From the NCBI GenBank assembly GCA_028873845.1, contig JAPPNO010000022.1, positions 1-64,000 of the forward strand: DNA of 64,000 nucleotides, in the 5' to 3' direction. The position numbers and the translations under genes are program-made. Origin of the DNA: Gemmatimonadota bacterium (GTDB lineage: Bacteria; Gemmatimonadota; Gemmatimonadetes; Longimicrobiales; Gaopeijiaceae). Of this stretch, positions 9,104 to 20,068 are shown in pieces. The notes under the pieces are model-generated. The model did no database searches. It saw nothing but the letters and a program-made list of their open reading frames with translations, and was not told the origin of the DNA. Numbering within the stretch: the stretch's first letter is position 1; each line of letters begins with the position of its first letter.

Positions 9104-9520
9104 ATGTGGAAGGGATTCACCGAACGCGCGGCCCGCACCAGCCCGGACAGCGCCGACCCCGTTCTGGCGGGTCGCACCTACGCCATACCCTTTGATCCGG
9201 TGTGGAATGCCGCGCTGGAAATCTCCAGCGGTGGACTGAAGGGGTGGGAGCTGGTCAGCGCCGACGACCAGCTGGGCGTGATCCGCGCCGATGTGCGGGG
9301 TCCGTGGCTCCCGCTGGAGGCCAACGTGCTGGTCTCCGTGGTCCTGGACCCGAACGGCCAGACGCGCGTCGACATGTCGGCCCTGGGCAACCACCGGGGG
9401 GGAGACCTCGGTGTGAACTACCGCAGGATCAGACGGTTCTTCGAATCGCTCGACCTTTCCCTCGATGCCCGGCCCGGGCAGATTCTGGAACCGCCGTCGT
9501 CGGCGCGGCATGCGGCCTGA
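9104..9520 (+). CDS. DUF1499-like small protein
   Basis: A 138-residue protein without a signal peptide or membrane helix. Residues 45-115 follow the DUF1499 pattern: a WxxAL helix, a beta strand LGVIRADVRGPWLP, VLVSVVL strands, a TRVDMSALGNH motif and the ending GDLGVNYRRIRRFFESL. The family has no firm biochemical role. The end overlaps the next gene by 11 bases, so the two are probably co-transcribed. The 211-base gap upstream, shared with the divergent synthase gene, must hold its promoter, but no clear box was seen. Confidence 0.6.
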   Translation: MWKGFTERAARTSPDSADPVLAGRTYAIPFDPVWNAALEISSGGLKGWELVSADDQLGVIRADVRGPWLPLEANVLVSVVLDPNGQTRVDMSALGNHRGGDLGVNYRRIRRFFESLDLSLDARPGQILEPPSSARHAA

Positions 9521-10502
9521 CTTTCTGCGGGAGAAACGCACGACGCAATCCCGCGCGCCCGTCTCCACGCTCCTGGCTGCCGCGTTCCTTGCGGGCGCGG
9601 CCTGCTCCCAGGGCGGATCGGATCCCGGCAACGCCGATGCGGCCACCGTCGCGGGTTCCGGCGGGGGAGAGACCGCGGGTTCCGAGAGCGCTTCCGGAAC
9701 CGTCTACCGGCGTTCCATCGTCTTTATCGATGTCACGAACGAGACCACCATGTTCGTGCCCTGGGACTTCGAGAACCGCATCGAAAACGACACCGTGCGG
9801 CACGTGCTGCAGGGCTGGCTCGGACGGGGCGGCGAGTGGGCCCGGTTCGCCGACGAACAGTGGGGCACGCCGCTGACCCGGACGCCCTGGCGGATCCTGC
9901 CTCGTGGTGCCACGCGCATGGTGATGGGGCTGAACGACGTGCTGCGCGAGATCTACTACAGGGAAGGCATCGCCGACCTTTCGGTGCGGCCCGGAGAGGT
10001 CATCGCGGAGTGGAGCGGGCAGCGGGGCGACACCTACCGGCTGCTTCACGGCTTTTCGCGCCTGTCCGAAGTGGAGTACCCCGGGCTGGTGGTCGACGTC
10101 TACGCGCCGGGAACCGACGGTTCCGACCAGCCCTCCGAGTGGATGCTGCTCATCGGCGACGGTCCGCTCTACCTGTTCCTCTCCGACCTGGACGGCAGGG
10201 GAACGGCGCGCGCCTGGGGACTGGACGATTCCGAAGAGATGTCCTGGCCCACCGTGACGCTTACATGGGGCGAGACGCGGAGCTTCGAGCGGGCCCGGCG
10301 CGACATTCCGTTGCTCTGGCGTTTTCGATCCGGCGACGGTGAGCTCATGGGTGAAGTCGAGCCCGTGAGCAGCCACCTCCAGGCCATCCCGGGGGAGGAC
10401 CCGATCCGTCCCGTGCTCGGAGTCCACGAAGTGGCCGGCCAGATCTCGGTCGGCGGGACCCGGGTGGCCGTGAAGGGTTTCCTGCGCCACTCCCAGCGAT
10501 GA
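9510..10502 (+). CDS. Putative lipoprotein, function unknown
   Basis: I do not recognise this 330-residue protein. The ATG at 9510 gives a basic N-terminus and a hydrophobic core (LLAAAFLAGAAC) that could be a lipoprotein signal with Cys at about residue 29. A low-complexity Gly/Ser/Ala linker to about residue 55 follows. The remainder looks globular, with repeated Trp and acidic positions. The gene lies between a DUF1499-like gene (11-base overlap) and a DUF445 gene (ATGA overlap), so the three form one transcription unit. Confidence 0.6.
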   Translation: MRPDFLREKRTTQSRAPVSTLLAAAFLAGAACSQGGSDPGNADAATVAGSGGGETAGSESASGTVYRRSIVFIDVTNETTMFVPWDFENRIENDTVRHVLQGWLGRGGEWARFADEQWGTPLTRTPWRILPRGATRMVMGLNDVLREIYYREGIADLSVRPGEVIAEWSGQRGDTYRLLHGFSRLSEVEYPGLVVDVYAPGTDGSDQPSEWMLLIGDGPLYLFLSDLDGRGTARAWGLDDSEEMSWPTVTLTWGETRSFERARRDIPLLWRFRSGDGELMGEVEPVSSHLQAIPGEDPIRPVLGVHEVAGQISVGGTRVAVKGFLRHSQR

Positions 10503-12070
10503 CGAGCGAAGTGATCATCAAGGCGATCGTCACGGTCCTGGCCGGAGCGGTGGCGGGGGGCCTCACCAACACGGTAGCGATCTGGATGCTCTTCCACCCC
10601 TACCGTCCCCCGTCGGTGGCCGGACGCCGTCTCGGCTTTTTCCACGGCGCCATCCCCAAGAACCAGCCCCGGCTCGCCTCGGCGATCGGACGCGCGGTGG
10701 GTACCCGCCTCCTCACCGAGGACGACCTCACCGAGGTGCTGGGCAAGCCCGAATTCCGCGAAGCCTTCGACGAGGGGCTGTCGCGCTTTCTGCACGAACT
10801 GCTCGAGGTCGAACGCGGTTCGCTCAGCGAGCTCCTCGGGCCGGCGGTCATGGAGGAAGTCGACGCCATCGTCGGAGAAGTACTCGATCACACGGCGGAC
10901 CGGATCGGGAGCTTCGTGCATTCGGAGGCCTTCGAGGAATCCGTGGAAGGGCGGGCCAGCGCACTGGCGGACCTGCTGGACGACGAACCGGTCGGCGACC
11001 TCCTGACTCCCGCGCGGGAGGCCCGGATCACGGAGTCCGCCGAGGAGTGGATCGACGGCGCCGTCACCGGCGAGCCCTTCCGCGAAATGGTCGGGAAGTA
11101 CGTGCGGCGCGGTTCGCGGAAGCTGCTCCAGGCCGACCTGACGATCGAGGACATGCTCCCGCCCGGCGTGGCCGGGACGCTGGAACGGGCGGTCGAGGGC
11201 TACGTGCCGCTGGCGATCCAGCGCCTGGGATCGGTCCTGGACAGGCCCGCGGCCCGCAAGCGCCTGCAGCGCGCCGTGCAGGACGTGCTGCAACGGTTCA
11301 TGCACGACCTCAAGTTCCACCAGCGTGTCGTGGCCCGCCTGGTCATGACCGAGGACACCGTCAAGAAGGTCATGAGGACCCTCGAAGTGGAGGGGGCCGA
11401 GCGGATCAGGAAGATGCTCCGGGAACGTCCGCTCAAGGAGGCGATGGCCAGCGGAATCAGCGAAGCCATCACCGATTTCCTGAGCCGTCCCGTGAACGAG
11501 GTCTTCGGCGACCCGGACGACGAGTCGGTGATCAGGGCCTGCAACACGATCGAGTCGTGGATCGTCGACCTCGCGCGCGACCCGGACACCCGTGCCTACG
11601 TGACGCGCACGCTCGAGGCGGGGCTGGCCCGCGCCTCCAGCGGCACCTGGGGAGACCTGCTGGGCGGCATTCCCCCCGAACGGATCTCGGAGTGGATCGT
11701 GAGGGCCGCCCGGAGCGAAATCGCCGACAGGGCCTACCGCCAGGGGGCTCGCGCGCTGGCCACGGCGATCCTTGAGCGGTCCGTGGGAAGGCCGGGACGG
11801 TTCCTGCCCGAGGGCGCGATCCCGAAGATCGAAAGGGCTCTGAGCGAACCGCTGTGGGAGTGGCTTCAGGCCCAGATACCGTCCGTCGTGCAGCGGCTGG
11901 ACGTGGCCGCCCGCGTGGAAACCAAGGTGCTGGAACTGCCGGTCGAGAGGATGGAGCAGATGGTTCGCGGGGTCACCGAACGGGAGCTGAGGATGATCAT
12001 CTACCTCGGCTACGCCCTGGGCGCCACCATCGGCGGCATCATGGTTGTGGTCGATTCCCTTTTCGGGTAG
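10499..12070 (+). CDS. DUF445 family membrane protein
   Basis: A 523-residue protein of the DUF445 (YheB/YjiN-like) family. An N-terminal membrane helix (VTVLAGAVAGGLTNTVAIWML) leads into the signature MLFHPYRPP, then FFHGAIPKNQPRLASAIGRAVG. Long amphipathic helical repeats follow, and a C-terminal helix IIYLGYALGATIGGIMVVVD. Both ends are in the membrane, which is typical for the family. Its molecular function is not known. It overlaps the upstream lipoprotein gene by 4 bases and converges with the minus-strand gene ending at 12039, with which it overlaps by 32 bases. Confidence 0.82.
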   Translation: MTSEVIIKAIVTVLAGAVAGGLTNTVAIWMLFHPYRPPSVAGRRLGFFHGAIPKNQPRLASAIGRAVGTRLLTEDDLTEVLGKPEFREAFDEGLSRFLHELLEVERGSLSELLGPAVMEEVDAIVGEVLDHTADRIGSFVHSEAFEESVEGRASALADLLDDEPVGDLLTPAREARITESAEEWIDGAVTGEPFREMVGKYVRRGSRKLLQADLTIEDMLPPGVAGTLERAVEGYVPLAIQRLGSVLDRPAARKRLQRAVQDVLQRFMHDLKFHQRVVARLVMTEDTVKKVMRTLEVEGAERIRKMLRERPLKEAMASGISEAITDFLSRPVNEVFGDPDDESVIRACNTIESWIVDLARDPDTRAYVTRTLEAGLARASSGTWGDLLGGIPPERISEWIVRAARSEIADRAYRQGARALATAILERSVGRPGRFLPEGAIPKIERALSEPLWEWLQAQIPSVVQRLDVAARVETKVLELPVERMEQMVRGVTERELRMIIYLGYALGATIGGIMVVVDSLFG

Positions 12071-12416
12071 GCGCGCGACGGCTGTCCGCGCCGCCCGGCG
12101 GCTTCCTCGTCGGCGCGGCGGTGTGGAAGTAGCGCCGCGAGCGGCGGCGGTCGGAGGCACGCGGCTCCTTCCTGAGGAAGCCCAGGGGGGTGAAGTACCG
12201 TTTCGCGCGCCGGCTTATCGTGGTCGGACGCGAGAGGTCCCGTTCAAGCTGATCCAGTTCCCCCTTGTCGTGCACCTCGGAAGAACTCCCGGAGGTGTGG
12301 ACCTTCCACCGCCGGCCCCTGGCAGCGCTGGGCCCGCCCTTTCCGGGCAGACCGAGCAGGATCCCCAGCGCCAGAGCCAGTATCCCGACGAGAACCGTGC
12401 CGAGGGTGATCGTCAC
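12039..12416 (-). CDS. Small single-helix membrane protein, unknown
   Basis: A predicted 125-residue protein with a GTG start overlapping the TerB-like stop (GTGA). Residues 3-23 form one hydrophobic helix (TLGTVLVGILALALGILL), followed by a basic, low-complexity cytoplasmic tail rich in Arg, Ser and Pro. It overlaps the convergent DUF445 gene by 32 bases. No family is recognised. The overlap start and the membrane helix support a real gene, but the C-terminal third could be spurious read-through. Confidence 0.5.
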   Translation of the reverse strand: MTITLGTVLVGILALALGILLGLPGKGGPSAARGRRWKVHTSGSSSEVHDKGELDQLERDLSRPTTISRRAKRYFTPLGFLRKEPRASDRRRSRRYFHTAAPTRKPPGGADSRRAPTRKGNRPQP

Positions 12417-12898
12417 CGGCCCGCCGCCTCCGCCGGGCCACCCCCGCCTTCGAGGCGCTTCCGTGCCTCGGCCAGGTACCCGGTTTCGAGTCCGATCAGG
12501 TGCGAGATCTTTCTCATGATGTGGTCCTCCCTGGCGGCGAGTTCGCCGTCGGCAAGCACCACGCCCCACATCGCCTCGGCGAGCACCAGCTTCTGCCCCG
12601 TGGAATAGTGCGCCTTGATCAGGTTGGTGAAGCCCCACAGGTCCACGCTTCCCCGCCTCTCCTCCTCGGCCAGAACGATCAGCTCGTCGGCCGCTTCGCT
12701 CTTCAGTCCGAAGTGCCGCCGCACCAGGGCCCGCAGGTGCCTGCGTTCGTTCCGGCTGAAGAAATCGTCGGCGTTGGCGACCTCCAGCAACAGGGCGCAG
12801 GCGGCGATGCGCAGCTCCGCCGGGCCGGGCCCGCCCTCGGCCTCGTCCGCCGGAGGGGCCATCTCACGATCGAAGAAGGACTTGATCCGGTCTATCAT
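12413..12898 (-). CDS. TerB-like (tellurite-resistance/DjlA N-terminal type) protein
   Basis: A 161-residue helical protein with the TerB fold: AACALLLEVANADDFFSRNERRHL contains the acidic metal-binding turn. A second copy of the pattern reads LVLAEAMWGVVLADGELAAREDHIMRKI. The start is ATG at 12898. A GTG at 12931 directly after the cutA stop would add 11 residues and cannot be excluded. The role of stand-alone TerB proteins is poorly defined; despite the name there is no evidence here for tellurite resistance. Confidence 0.75.
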   Translation of the reverse strand: MIDRIKSFFDREMAPPADEAEGGPGPAELRIAACALLLEVANADDFFSRNERRHLRALVRRHFGLKSEAADELIVLAEEERRGSVDLWGFTNLIKAHYSTGQKLVLAEAMWGVVLADGELAAREDHIMRKISHLIGLETGYLAEARKRLEGGGGPAEAAGR

Positions 12899-12931
12899 CT
12901 CTGCGCTGTTCCACGGGCCTGTCCCAGGCAC

Positions 12932-13261
12932 CTAGCCACACTCCTCTTCCACCCACCGAAGATAGGCCGGAGTGCCGTCCACCACCTCCTGCACGAGGAG
13001 TTCGGGGACTTCGTACGGATGAAGCGCCTGGGCTCGATCGAGGACTCGCGGAACCAGCCGCCGCAGCGTCTTCAGGATCACCACCACCTCCTCGTCGCGA
13101 TGCACGGCCCCCTTCCAGCGATACAGGCTCTCCACCCCCGGTACCATGTTGCCACAGGCGACCAGCCTCTCGTCCAGGAGACTGCGGACGACCGTCTCCG
13201 CCGCGTCCATGGTGGGTGTCGTCATGAGCACCGTCACCACCGCGTCGTTGTCTGATATCAC
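12932..13261 (-). CDS. cutA: Divalent-cation tolerance protein CutA
   Basis: A 109-residue trimeric CutA1 protein. Recognisable motifs are VLMTTPTMDAAETVVRSLL, then LVACGNMVPGVESLYRWKG, and the C-terminal HPYEVPELLVQEV. The family has been linked to copper tolerance, though the mechanism is unclear. The GTG start at 13261 lies inside a cluster of repeated ATATCA motifs (13253-13282). Only 18 bases separate it from fadD, so read-through from that gene is likely as well. Confidence 0.92.
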   Translation of the reverse strand: MISDNDAVVTVLMTTPTMDAAETVVRSLLDERLVACGNMVPGVESLYRWKGAVHRDEEVVVILKTLRRLVPRVLDRAQALHPYEVPELLVQEVVDGTPAYLRWVEEECG

Positions 13262-13279
13262 AATGGTATCATGTTGATA

Positions 13280-13282
<3 letters not shown>
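13253..13282. promoter_or_regulatory. Three RTATCA motifs at 11-base spacing; possible operator
   Basis: ATATCA begins at 13255 and 13277 and GTATCA at 13266, giving an exact 11-base period. The outer two are each part of a perfect palindrome TGATATCA. The array covers the fadD stop codon and the cutA GTG start. Same-face spacing on the helix suggests a protein-binding array, but no regulator is known for it. Confidence 0.35.
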
Positions 13283-15109
<1,827 letters not shown>

Positions 15110-15117
15110 TTTCGGAC

Positions 15118-15531
15118 TTATCCCCCTTCGATGACGGTCTCGAGGTCCAGATCCCCGCGCAGGGAGAAGAGGACCGAGCAGTACTTCTCGCGGGAGAGCT
15201 CGACCGCGCGTTCCACCTTCGAACGGCTGCCGGGCGGCACCCCCGTGACCGAGAAGATCAATTGGACGGCGCGGTAGTGGCGGGGCGGCGTGTCACGGCG
15301 CTCGCCGCGGGCGGTGACATCCAGGCTGTCGAAGGGGACCCGCCCCTTTTCGAGGATGACCTTGATGTCGATGGCCATGCACGCGGCCACCGCCGTGAGC
15401 ACCAGGTCCATCGGCGACGGACCGGTGGCCGAATCGCCGTCCACGACGAGTTGCGGGCCGTCCGCGGGGCCTCCGTCGAACACCAGCCCCGAACCGGTCC
15501 AGGAAAGCCGAACTTCCTTGTCCGCCTTCAT
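15118..15531 (-). CDS. OsmC family peroxidase-like protein
   Basis: A 137-residue OsmC/Ohr-fold protein. Both redox cysteines are present: AVAACMAIDI near residue 51 and SREKYCSVLFSL near 115. The first motif fits the OsmC/YhfA branch. Such proteins reduce organic hydroperoxides with dithiol donors. The gene follows the TPR gene by 3 bases and precedes fadD by 8 bases. Assignment to a particular OsmC subfamily is not attempted. Confidence 0.88.
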   Translation of the reverse strand: MKADKEVRLSWTGSGLVFDGGPADGPQLVVDGDSATGPSPMDLVLTAVAACMAIDIKVILEKGRVPFDSLDVTARGERRDTPPRHYRAVQLIFSVTGVPPGSRSKVERAVELSREKYCSVLFSLRGDLDLETVIEGG

Positions 15532-15534
15532 GAT

Positions 15535-15978
15535 TCAGGCCTCTTCGGGCTCCGGTTCCTCCTCCACCCCGCCCTTGAGTTCCGCCAGCGTCTGGCGCGC
15601 ATGGTTCACATGATCCTGCGCCTCGGAGTCGGTCGGGGCATTCGCGAGGAAGGCCTCCAGGTGCCCGGCCGCCCCGGACGAGTCCTCGCGCCGCAACAGC
15701 AGAAACGCCAGACCGTAGTGGGCCCCCGGAGCCTCCGGATTCCTGTGCAGGACGTGCCGGTAGGTCTTGACCGCCTCTTCTTCCATCCCGATGCGCGTGT
15801 AGGCGATCGCGATCTGCTGGAGGACGATGGGGTCCCCCGGCGTTTCCTTCAGCGCCAGCCGCAACGAGGTGAGCGCCTCGTGGAATTTCCCCTCCTGGGC
15901 AAGCAGGAGACCTTCTTCATAATAGTCGATCCGCTCGGCCCTTCCGGGCCCGCCGAAGATCTTGTTCCACAGTGACAT
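15535..15978 (-). CDS. Tetratricopeptide-repeat protein
   Basis: A small 147-residue TPR protein. About three repeats are visible: YYEEGLLLAQEGKFHEALTS, then LQQIAIAYTRIGMEEEAVKT, and APGAHYGLAFLLLRREDSSG. It ends with an acidic tail (GGVEEEPEPEEA). No signal peptide is seen, so it should act in the cytoplasm as a protein-interaction scaffold. It is the first gene of the minus-strand run TPR-OsmC-fadD-cutA-TerB. The partner is unknown. Confidence 0.85.
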   Translation of the reverse strand: MSLWNKIFGGPGRAERIDYYEEGLLLAQEGKFHEALTSLRLALKETPGDPIVLQQIAIAYTRIGMEEEAVKTYRHVLHRNPEAPGAHYGLAFLLLRREDSSGAAGHLEAFLANAPTDSEAQDHVNHARQTLAELKGGVEEEPEPEEA

Positions 15979-16089
15979 GGACGAAGGTGACCGTACTCTG
16001 ATCCGGGGTGCGGGGAACCGTTACGCCGACGTGGCGGAGCCGGTTACAAGGTATTGGAATCCGGGGCGAGCACCAAGGTGGCCCCGCAT

Positions 16090-17589
16090 CTACTTCACGT
16101 CTCCCATCAGGCGCTTCATGAAGGGGCTGACGATGACCGCGACCAGGCCGCCCCCGCCGATGATCAGGGCGACGGACATGAAGAGCGGCGATGGTTCCAG
16201 GCCCTCGAGCCGCCCGGCCACCCGTCCGGCGATGAGGTTCCCGAGCGCGGCCGCCACAAACCAGACGCCCATCATCTGGCCGACCCGACTGCGCGGAGCC
16301 AGCTTGGTCATCGCCGACAGCCCGACCGGAGAAAGCGCCAGCTCGCCGACGGTGTGCAGGAAGTACATGACGACGAGCCAGGACGGCGAGACCGGAGAGC
16401 CCGGCGTCGCGTTGGCGGCGCCCCAGGCGATCACGAAGAAACCGGCCGCGAGACCCAGGAGCCCGAGGGCGAACTTCATCGGCACGGACGGGTTGGCCTG
16501 CCGGTTGGCCAGCCACACCCAGAACCACGCGAAGACGGGCGCCAGGATGATGATGAAGAGGGCGTTCACCCATGCGAACCAGCTGGCCGGGAACTCCCAG
16601 GATCCGATCGTGCGGTCGGTGAAGTCGCGGGCGAAGAGGCTGAGCGAAGTCCCGGCCTGTTCGAAGCCGGACCAGAAGAGCGCCGCCAGCAGGAAGAGCC
16701 AGAAGATCACCACGACTTTCTTGCGCTCTTCGGAGTCGTGGCCACCCCAGAACAGGACGTACAGGAAATAGACGCCCATGATCCCCAGAATGATGTAGGT
16801 CATGTACTCGGCAATACCGGCCAGGCCCACGGGGATCGTGCCGTTGGAAACCAGCAGTCCGAATGCGATCAGGGCCACGGCGATGGCGGTGCACGTACCG
16901 AAGAATGTCCGGCCGGTGCGGGCCACCGCCTCCGGAGTCTTGTCGGTACGCAGGATCCCGGCGTTCCCCAGATTGCGGTAGCCGCGCCGGAACTGGATCA
17001 GGCCGGCGACCATGCCTATCCCGGCGAGCGAGAACCCGAGGTGCCAGTTGTAGTTTTCGCCGAGCAGGCCGCAGAGCAGCGGACCGAACAGGGCGCCGAT
17101 GTTGATCCCCATGTAGAAGATCGAGAACCCGGCATCGCGCCGCGCTCCTCCTTCGGGGTAGAGATCGGCCACCACCGCGCTCACGTTGGGCTTGAGGAGG
17201 CCCGTGCCGATGACGATGAGCACCAATCCCTGGAAGAAAGTGAACTGGGTCGGGATCGCCATGCTGAAGTGACCCGCCGCGATGATGCAGCCTCCGACGA
17301 AGACCGCCTTGCGCTGCCCCCACAACTGGTCCGCGACCCAGCCGCCCGGCAGGGCGAGCAGGTAGACGAAGCTCGTGTACAGCCCGTAGATGGCGCCCGC
17401 GGTCACGACATCGAAGCCGAGTCCCGGGTTCGTGCCGACCGTCACGCCGGTGAGGTACAGCGTCAGAAGCGCCCGCATCCCGTAGTAGGAGAATCGCTCC
17501 CACATCTCGGTGAAGAAGAGGATCGGCAATCCTCTCGGGTGACCCGGGAAAAGACCGGGCTCGAACTCGATCCCTTTTGGAGTCGACAT
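16090..17589 (-). CDS. POT/PTR-family proton-coupled peptide transporter
   Basis: A 499-residue major-facilitator protein. The N-terminal helix carries the POT signature FFTEMWERFSYYGMRALLTL (ExxERFxYYG), which contains the proton-coupling glutamate and arginine. Loop motif WVADQLWGQRKAVFVGG and a later FYMGINIGALFGPLLCG block are also family hallmarks. Imports di- and tripeptides with protons. The ATG at 17589 is preferred because the additional upstream residues are polar and would precede the conserved start. The gene stands alone, with 102 bases upstream to the dehydratase. Confidence 0.92.
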   Translation of the reverse strand: MSTPKGIEFEPGLFPGHPRGLPILFFTEMWERFSYYGMRALLTLYLTGVTVGTNPGLGFDVVTAGAIYGLYTSFVYLLALPGGWVADQLWGQRKAVFVGGCIIAAGHFSMAIPTQFTFFQGLVLIVIGTGLLKPNVSAVVADLYPEGGARRDAGFSIFYMGINIGALFGPLLCGLLGENYNWHLGFSLAGIGMVAGLIQFRRGYRNLGNAGILRTDKTPEAVARTGRTFFGTCTAIAVALIAFGLLVSNGTIPVGLAGIAEYMTYIILGIMGVYFLYVLFWGGHDSEERKKVVVIFWLFLLAALFWSGFEQAGTSLSLFARDFTDRTIGSWEFPASWFAWVNALFIIILAPVFAWFWVWLANRQANPSVPMKFALGLLGLAAGFFVIAWGAANATPGSPVSPSWLVVMYFLHTVGELALSPVGLSAMTKLAPRSRVGQMMGVWFVAAALGNLIAGRVAGRLEGLEPSPLFMSVALIIGGGGLVAVIVSPFMKRLMGDVK

Positions 17590-17691
17590 GTGGGCCTCTG
17601 GGTGGGGGGAGGGCTGAATGACCGGATTGCGTCCGCCGGGCAAACTACGGTCCGGGCCGCCCGGGGGCGAGTGGGAACAGTCCGGCGCGGG

Positions 17692-18660
17692 TCAGGGCAT
17701 CCGCCCCTCCAGGATCTTGCGCAACACCCCTGCGTCGATGTTGCCTCCGGACACGACCGCCACGACCGGACCCTCGCCGATCCCCGGCAACCCCTTCAGC
17801 GCGGCCGCGACCGAGGTCCCCCCCGCCCCCTCCGCCACCACGCGGCCGCGCTCGAACAGCACCCGGATCGCCGTGCACGCGTCCTCCAGCGAGACCACGC
17901 GCGACCCCGCGAGCGAGGCGCTCGCCAGCGGCCACATCTCGTCGAGCACTCGCGTCGAGCCGATGCCGTCCACGAAGGAGTGCGTGTGGCCAACCTCGAC
18001 CGGGCAGCCCGCGTTCAGCGCCGCCGCGAAGGGCGCCGCGGTCTCGATCTCGGACGCGAAGACCGGCACGCCCGGGCGCACCGCCCCCACCGCCGCCGCG
18101 ATCCCGCACGACAGCCCCCCACCCCCGTACGGCACCACGACCGCGCGCACATCGGGCAGGTCCTCGACGATCTCCAATCCCACGGTGCCGTTTCCCGCGA
18201 TCACCGCCGGATCGGACACCGGATGCACGAAGTGCCCGTCTTCGGAGGGGTGGCCGTGGTCGCGCAGCACGTTCCACCATTCGTCGAAGGGAAGGGGCAC
18301 CGCGGTCGCACCCAGCCGCGCGATGGCATCGAGCTTGTTGCGAGGCGCGGTTGCCGGCACCACCACGCGGCAGGGAACGCCCAGCCGGCGGGCGGCCAGC
18401 GCCAGTCCCTGCGCCATGTTGCCCGCGCTCCCCGTGTAGACGCCGCGCGCGATGAGCGCAGGATCCGCGAGCGCGAGTGCGTTGGTCGCGCCACGCACCT
18501 TGAAGGAGCTGATGGGCTGCAGGCACTCCAGCTTGACCCACAGCTCGCACGGCGCGCCGGGAACGTCCAGGGGCAGGAGCGGGGACCGGATGGCCGTCCC
18601 GGCGATGCGCGGGCGCGCGGCCCGGATCGCCTCCACGCCGATGGGGCCGACGGGCTTCAC
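17692..18660 (-). CDS. Threonine/serine dehydratase family PLP enzyme
   Basis: A 322-residue fold-type II PLP enzyme that would deaminate a hydroxy amino acid or racemise serine. The PLP lysine lies in PISSFKVRGATNAL, the phosphate-binding glycine loop is VVPYGGGGLSCG, and the C-terminal serine motif is VVAVVSGGNIDA. There is no ACT regulatory domain, so it is a catabolic-type enzyme. The GTG start at 18660 overlaps the stop of the creatininase-family gene, so the two are translationally coupled. The precise substrate is undetermined. Confidence 0.88.
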   Translation of the reverse strand: MKPVGPIGVEAIRAARPRIAGTAIRSPLLPLDVPGAPCELWVKLECLQPISSFKVRGATNALALADPALIARGVYTGSAGNMAQGLALAARRLGVPCRVVVPATAPRNKLDAIARLGATAVPLPFDEWWNVLRDHGHPSEDGHFVHPVSDPAVIAGNGTVGLEIVEDLPDVRAVVVPYGGGGLSCGIAAAVGAVRPGVPVFASEIETAAPFAAALNAGCPVEVGHTHSFVDGIGSTRVLDEMWPLASASLAGSRVVSLEDACTAIRVLFERGRVVAEGAGGTSVAAALKGLPGIGEGPVVAVVSGGNIDAGVLRKILEGRMP

Positions 18661-19421
18661 GGTGCGGATCGCAGGGCGGCCGCGACCCCCTCGGCGGCGC
18701 GGGCGATGCAGCGCTCGCCGATTGCGCGGCTCATGCCCCGGGCGTCGCCCAGCACACCGTTGGGCGTGACGGCGCGGAAGCCGTCCCGGAAGACCCGCTC
18801 GGCCACCGCTTCGCCGAAACCGGCCACGTAGCCGGGCGCGGCGAGATCGTCCCGTACCAGTTCGGGCCGTATGCACAGCATCTCGGAGCTTTCGGCGATG
18901 TCGGCGTGCCCTCCGACCCGGTCCGCCAACTGCGGCGCCACCTCGGCCACCGCCTCCTTCCAGAGCGCCACGAATCCGTGCAGATCGGTGTAGGCGCGGA
19001 CCTCGCACCCGGGCGCGGCCGCCGCCCGCAGATCGTCCAGCATCGCCGCCAGCGGCTCGAAGTTGCCACCGTGCGAGGGGATGAAGTGCACCCTACGGAA
19101 CCCGTGGCGCGCCAGGCTCACGGCGTAGTCCGTGCAGATCGCCTTCAGCGTGGAACGCCGGAGCGAGAGGGTGCCCGCGAAGCCCATGTGATGCTCCGAG
19201 CAGCCGACCCGGATGGTGGGCGCTACAAGGGTCTTGCCGAGCCGCCTCGCGACCTCGAGCGCCAGCCTGTCCCCGCGGGCCGCGTCCACCAGAAGCGGAA
19301 GGTGCGGCCCGTGCTGCTCGACCGCCCCCGCGGCCACCACGACCGACGTGAAACCGCGTGCGAGGAACCGTTCCACCTCGGGCCAGGTCATCTCTTCGAT
19401 GAGAATCTGCTGGAGGGTCAT
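18657..19421 (-). CDS. Creatininase-family amidohydrolase
   Basis: A 254-residue creatininase/MftE-type metal-dependent hydrolase. The metal-binding motif VVVAAGAVEQHGPHLPLLVD is near residue 30. HFIPSHGGNFEPL and GGHADIAESSEMLCIRPELV supply further ligands and the GHA..E signature. The family opens small cyclic amides or processes peptides. Here it is paired by a 4-base overlap with a PLP dehydratase, suggesting amino-acid-derivative catabolism. ATG at 19421 is chosen because the conserved fold begins right after it. Confidence 0.85.
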   Translation of the reverse strand: MTLQQILIEEMTWPEVERFLARGFTSVVVAAGAVEQHGPHLPLLVDAARGDRLALEVARRLGKTLVAPTIRVGCSEHHMGFAGTLSLRRSTLKAICTDYAVSLARHGFRRVHFIPSHGGNFEPLAAMLDDLRAAAAPGCEVRAYTDLHGFVALWKEAVAEVAPQLADRVGGHADIAESSEMLCIRPELVRDDLAAPGYVAGFGEAVAERVFRDGFRAVTPNGVLGDARGMSRAIGERCIARAAEGVAAALRSAP

Positions 19422-19606
19422 GCGGGAAGGTACGACCCGGGCCGGCGGCGAGGCCAGCGAGGACGACAACCAATTCACGCCCCCGCGCATCTCACCAATG
19501 TTACGCCGGCAGCGGCCACACCCGCCGGTTCCTTCCGGGCCGGCCGGGTACCATGACGCGCCCCTGCCGGGACCTTGGACAGGTGCCGACGAAACACGGA
19601 GCCCGC

Positions 19607-20068
19607 ATGGCCGTTTCCGATCTCCCCATCACCGAATCCGGCAGCGGGAAGCGCCGGACCGGGTCGACACTCGCGGATTTCCTCTACCCCAGGCCCGCCA
19701 GGCGCACCGTGGGGAGCATCTTCAAGTGGTGGGAGCGGAGACGGCTGGCGTACAACGCGATCATTTCGGTGGGCGGCGCCGTTTCACTGTCCGGCTTGTG
19801 GCTGGGACTTCTCCTGCTCGGCAATCCCGTGTCGCCGGGGTCCATTCTGACTCCCGTGATACCGGTGCTGCTGGCGGCCAACGCGTGCTACACGCTGGGG
19901 CCGATCGTCGAGAGCCTGGCCCACAGGCTCTGGGGCCGCGACGTTCTGCCGATCGGCCCTCATCTGTTTCGCGCCGGATTGATCTTCTCGGTGGGGCTGA
20001 CCCTCGTGCTGCCGATGATCCTGATCGGCTTCCAGCTGGTGGTACGGCTCCTGCAGGCTCTGATCTGA
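19607..20068 (+). CDS. Small integral membrane protein, unknown
   Basis: A 153-residue protein with two or three hydrophobic stretches (about residues 50-75, 80-95 and 115-150), the last ending VLPMILIGFQLVVRLLQALI. The ATG at 19607 has a GGAG 8 bases upstream. The 5' neighbour is divergent and the 3' neighbour is convergent, so it is monocistronic. Its stop codon abuts the pcm stop codon on the other strand with no spacing (TGATCA at 20066-20071). No family is recognised. Confidence 0.65.
   Translation: MAVSDLPITESGSGKRRTGSTLADFLYPRPARRTVGSIFKWWERRRLAYNAIISVGGAVSLSGLWLGLLLLGNPVSPGSILTPVIPVLLAANACYTLGPIVESLAHRLWGRDVLPIGPHLFRAGLIFSVGLTLVLPMILIGFQLVVRLLQALI

Noticed and set aside
10169-12160. 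A 663-codon minus-strand frame opposite the DUF445 gene
   Set aside because: His/Asp/Leu-rich shadow translation with no domain; the plus-strand gene is well supported.
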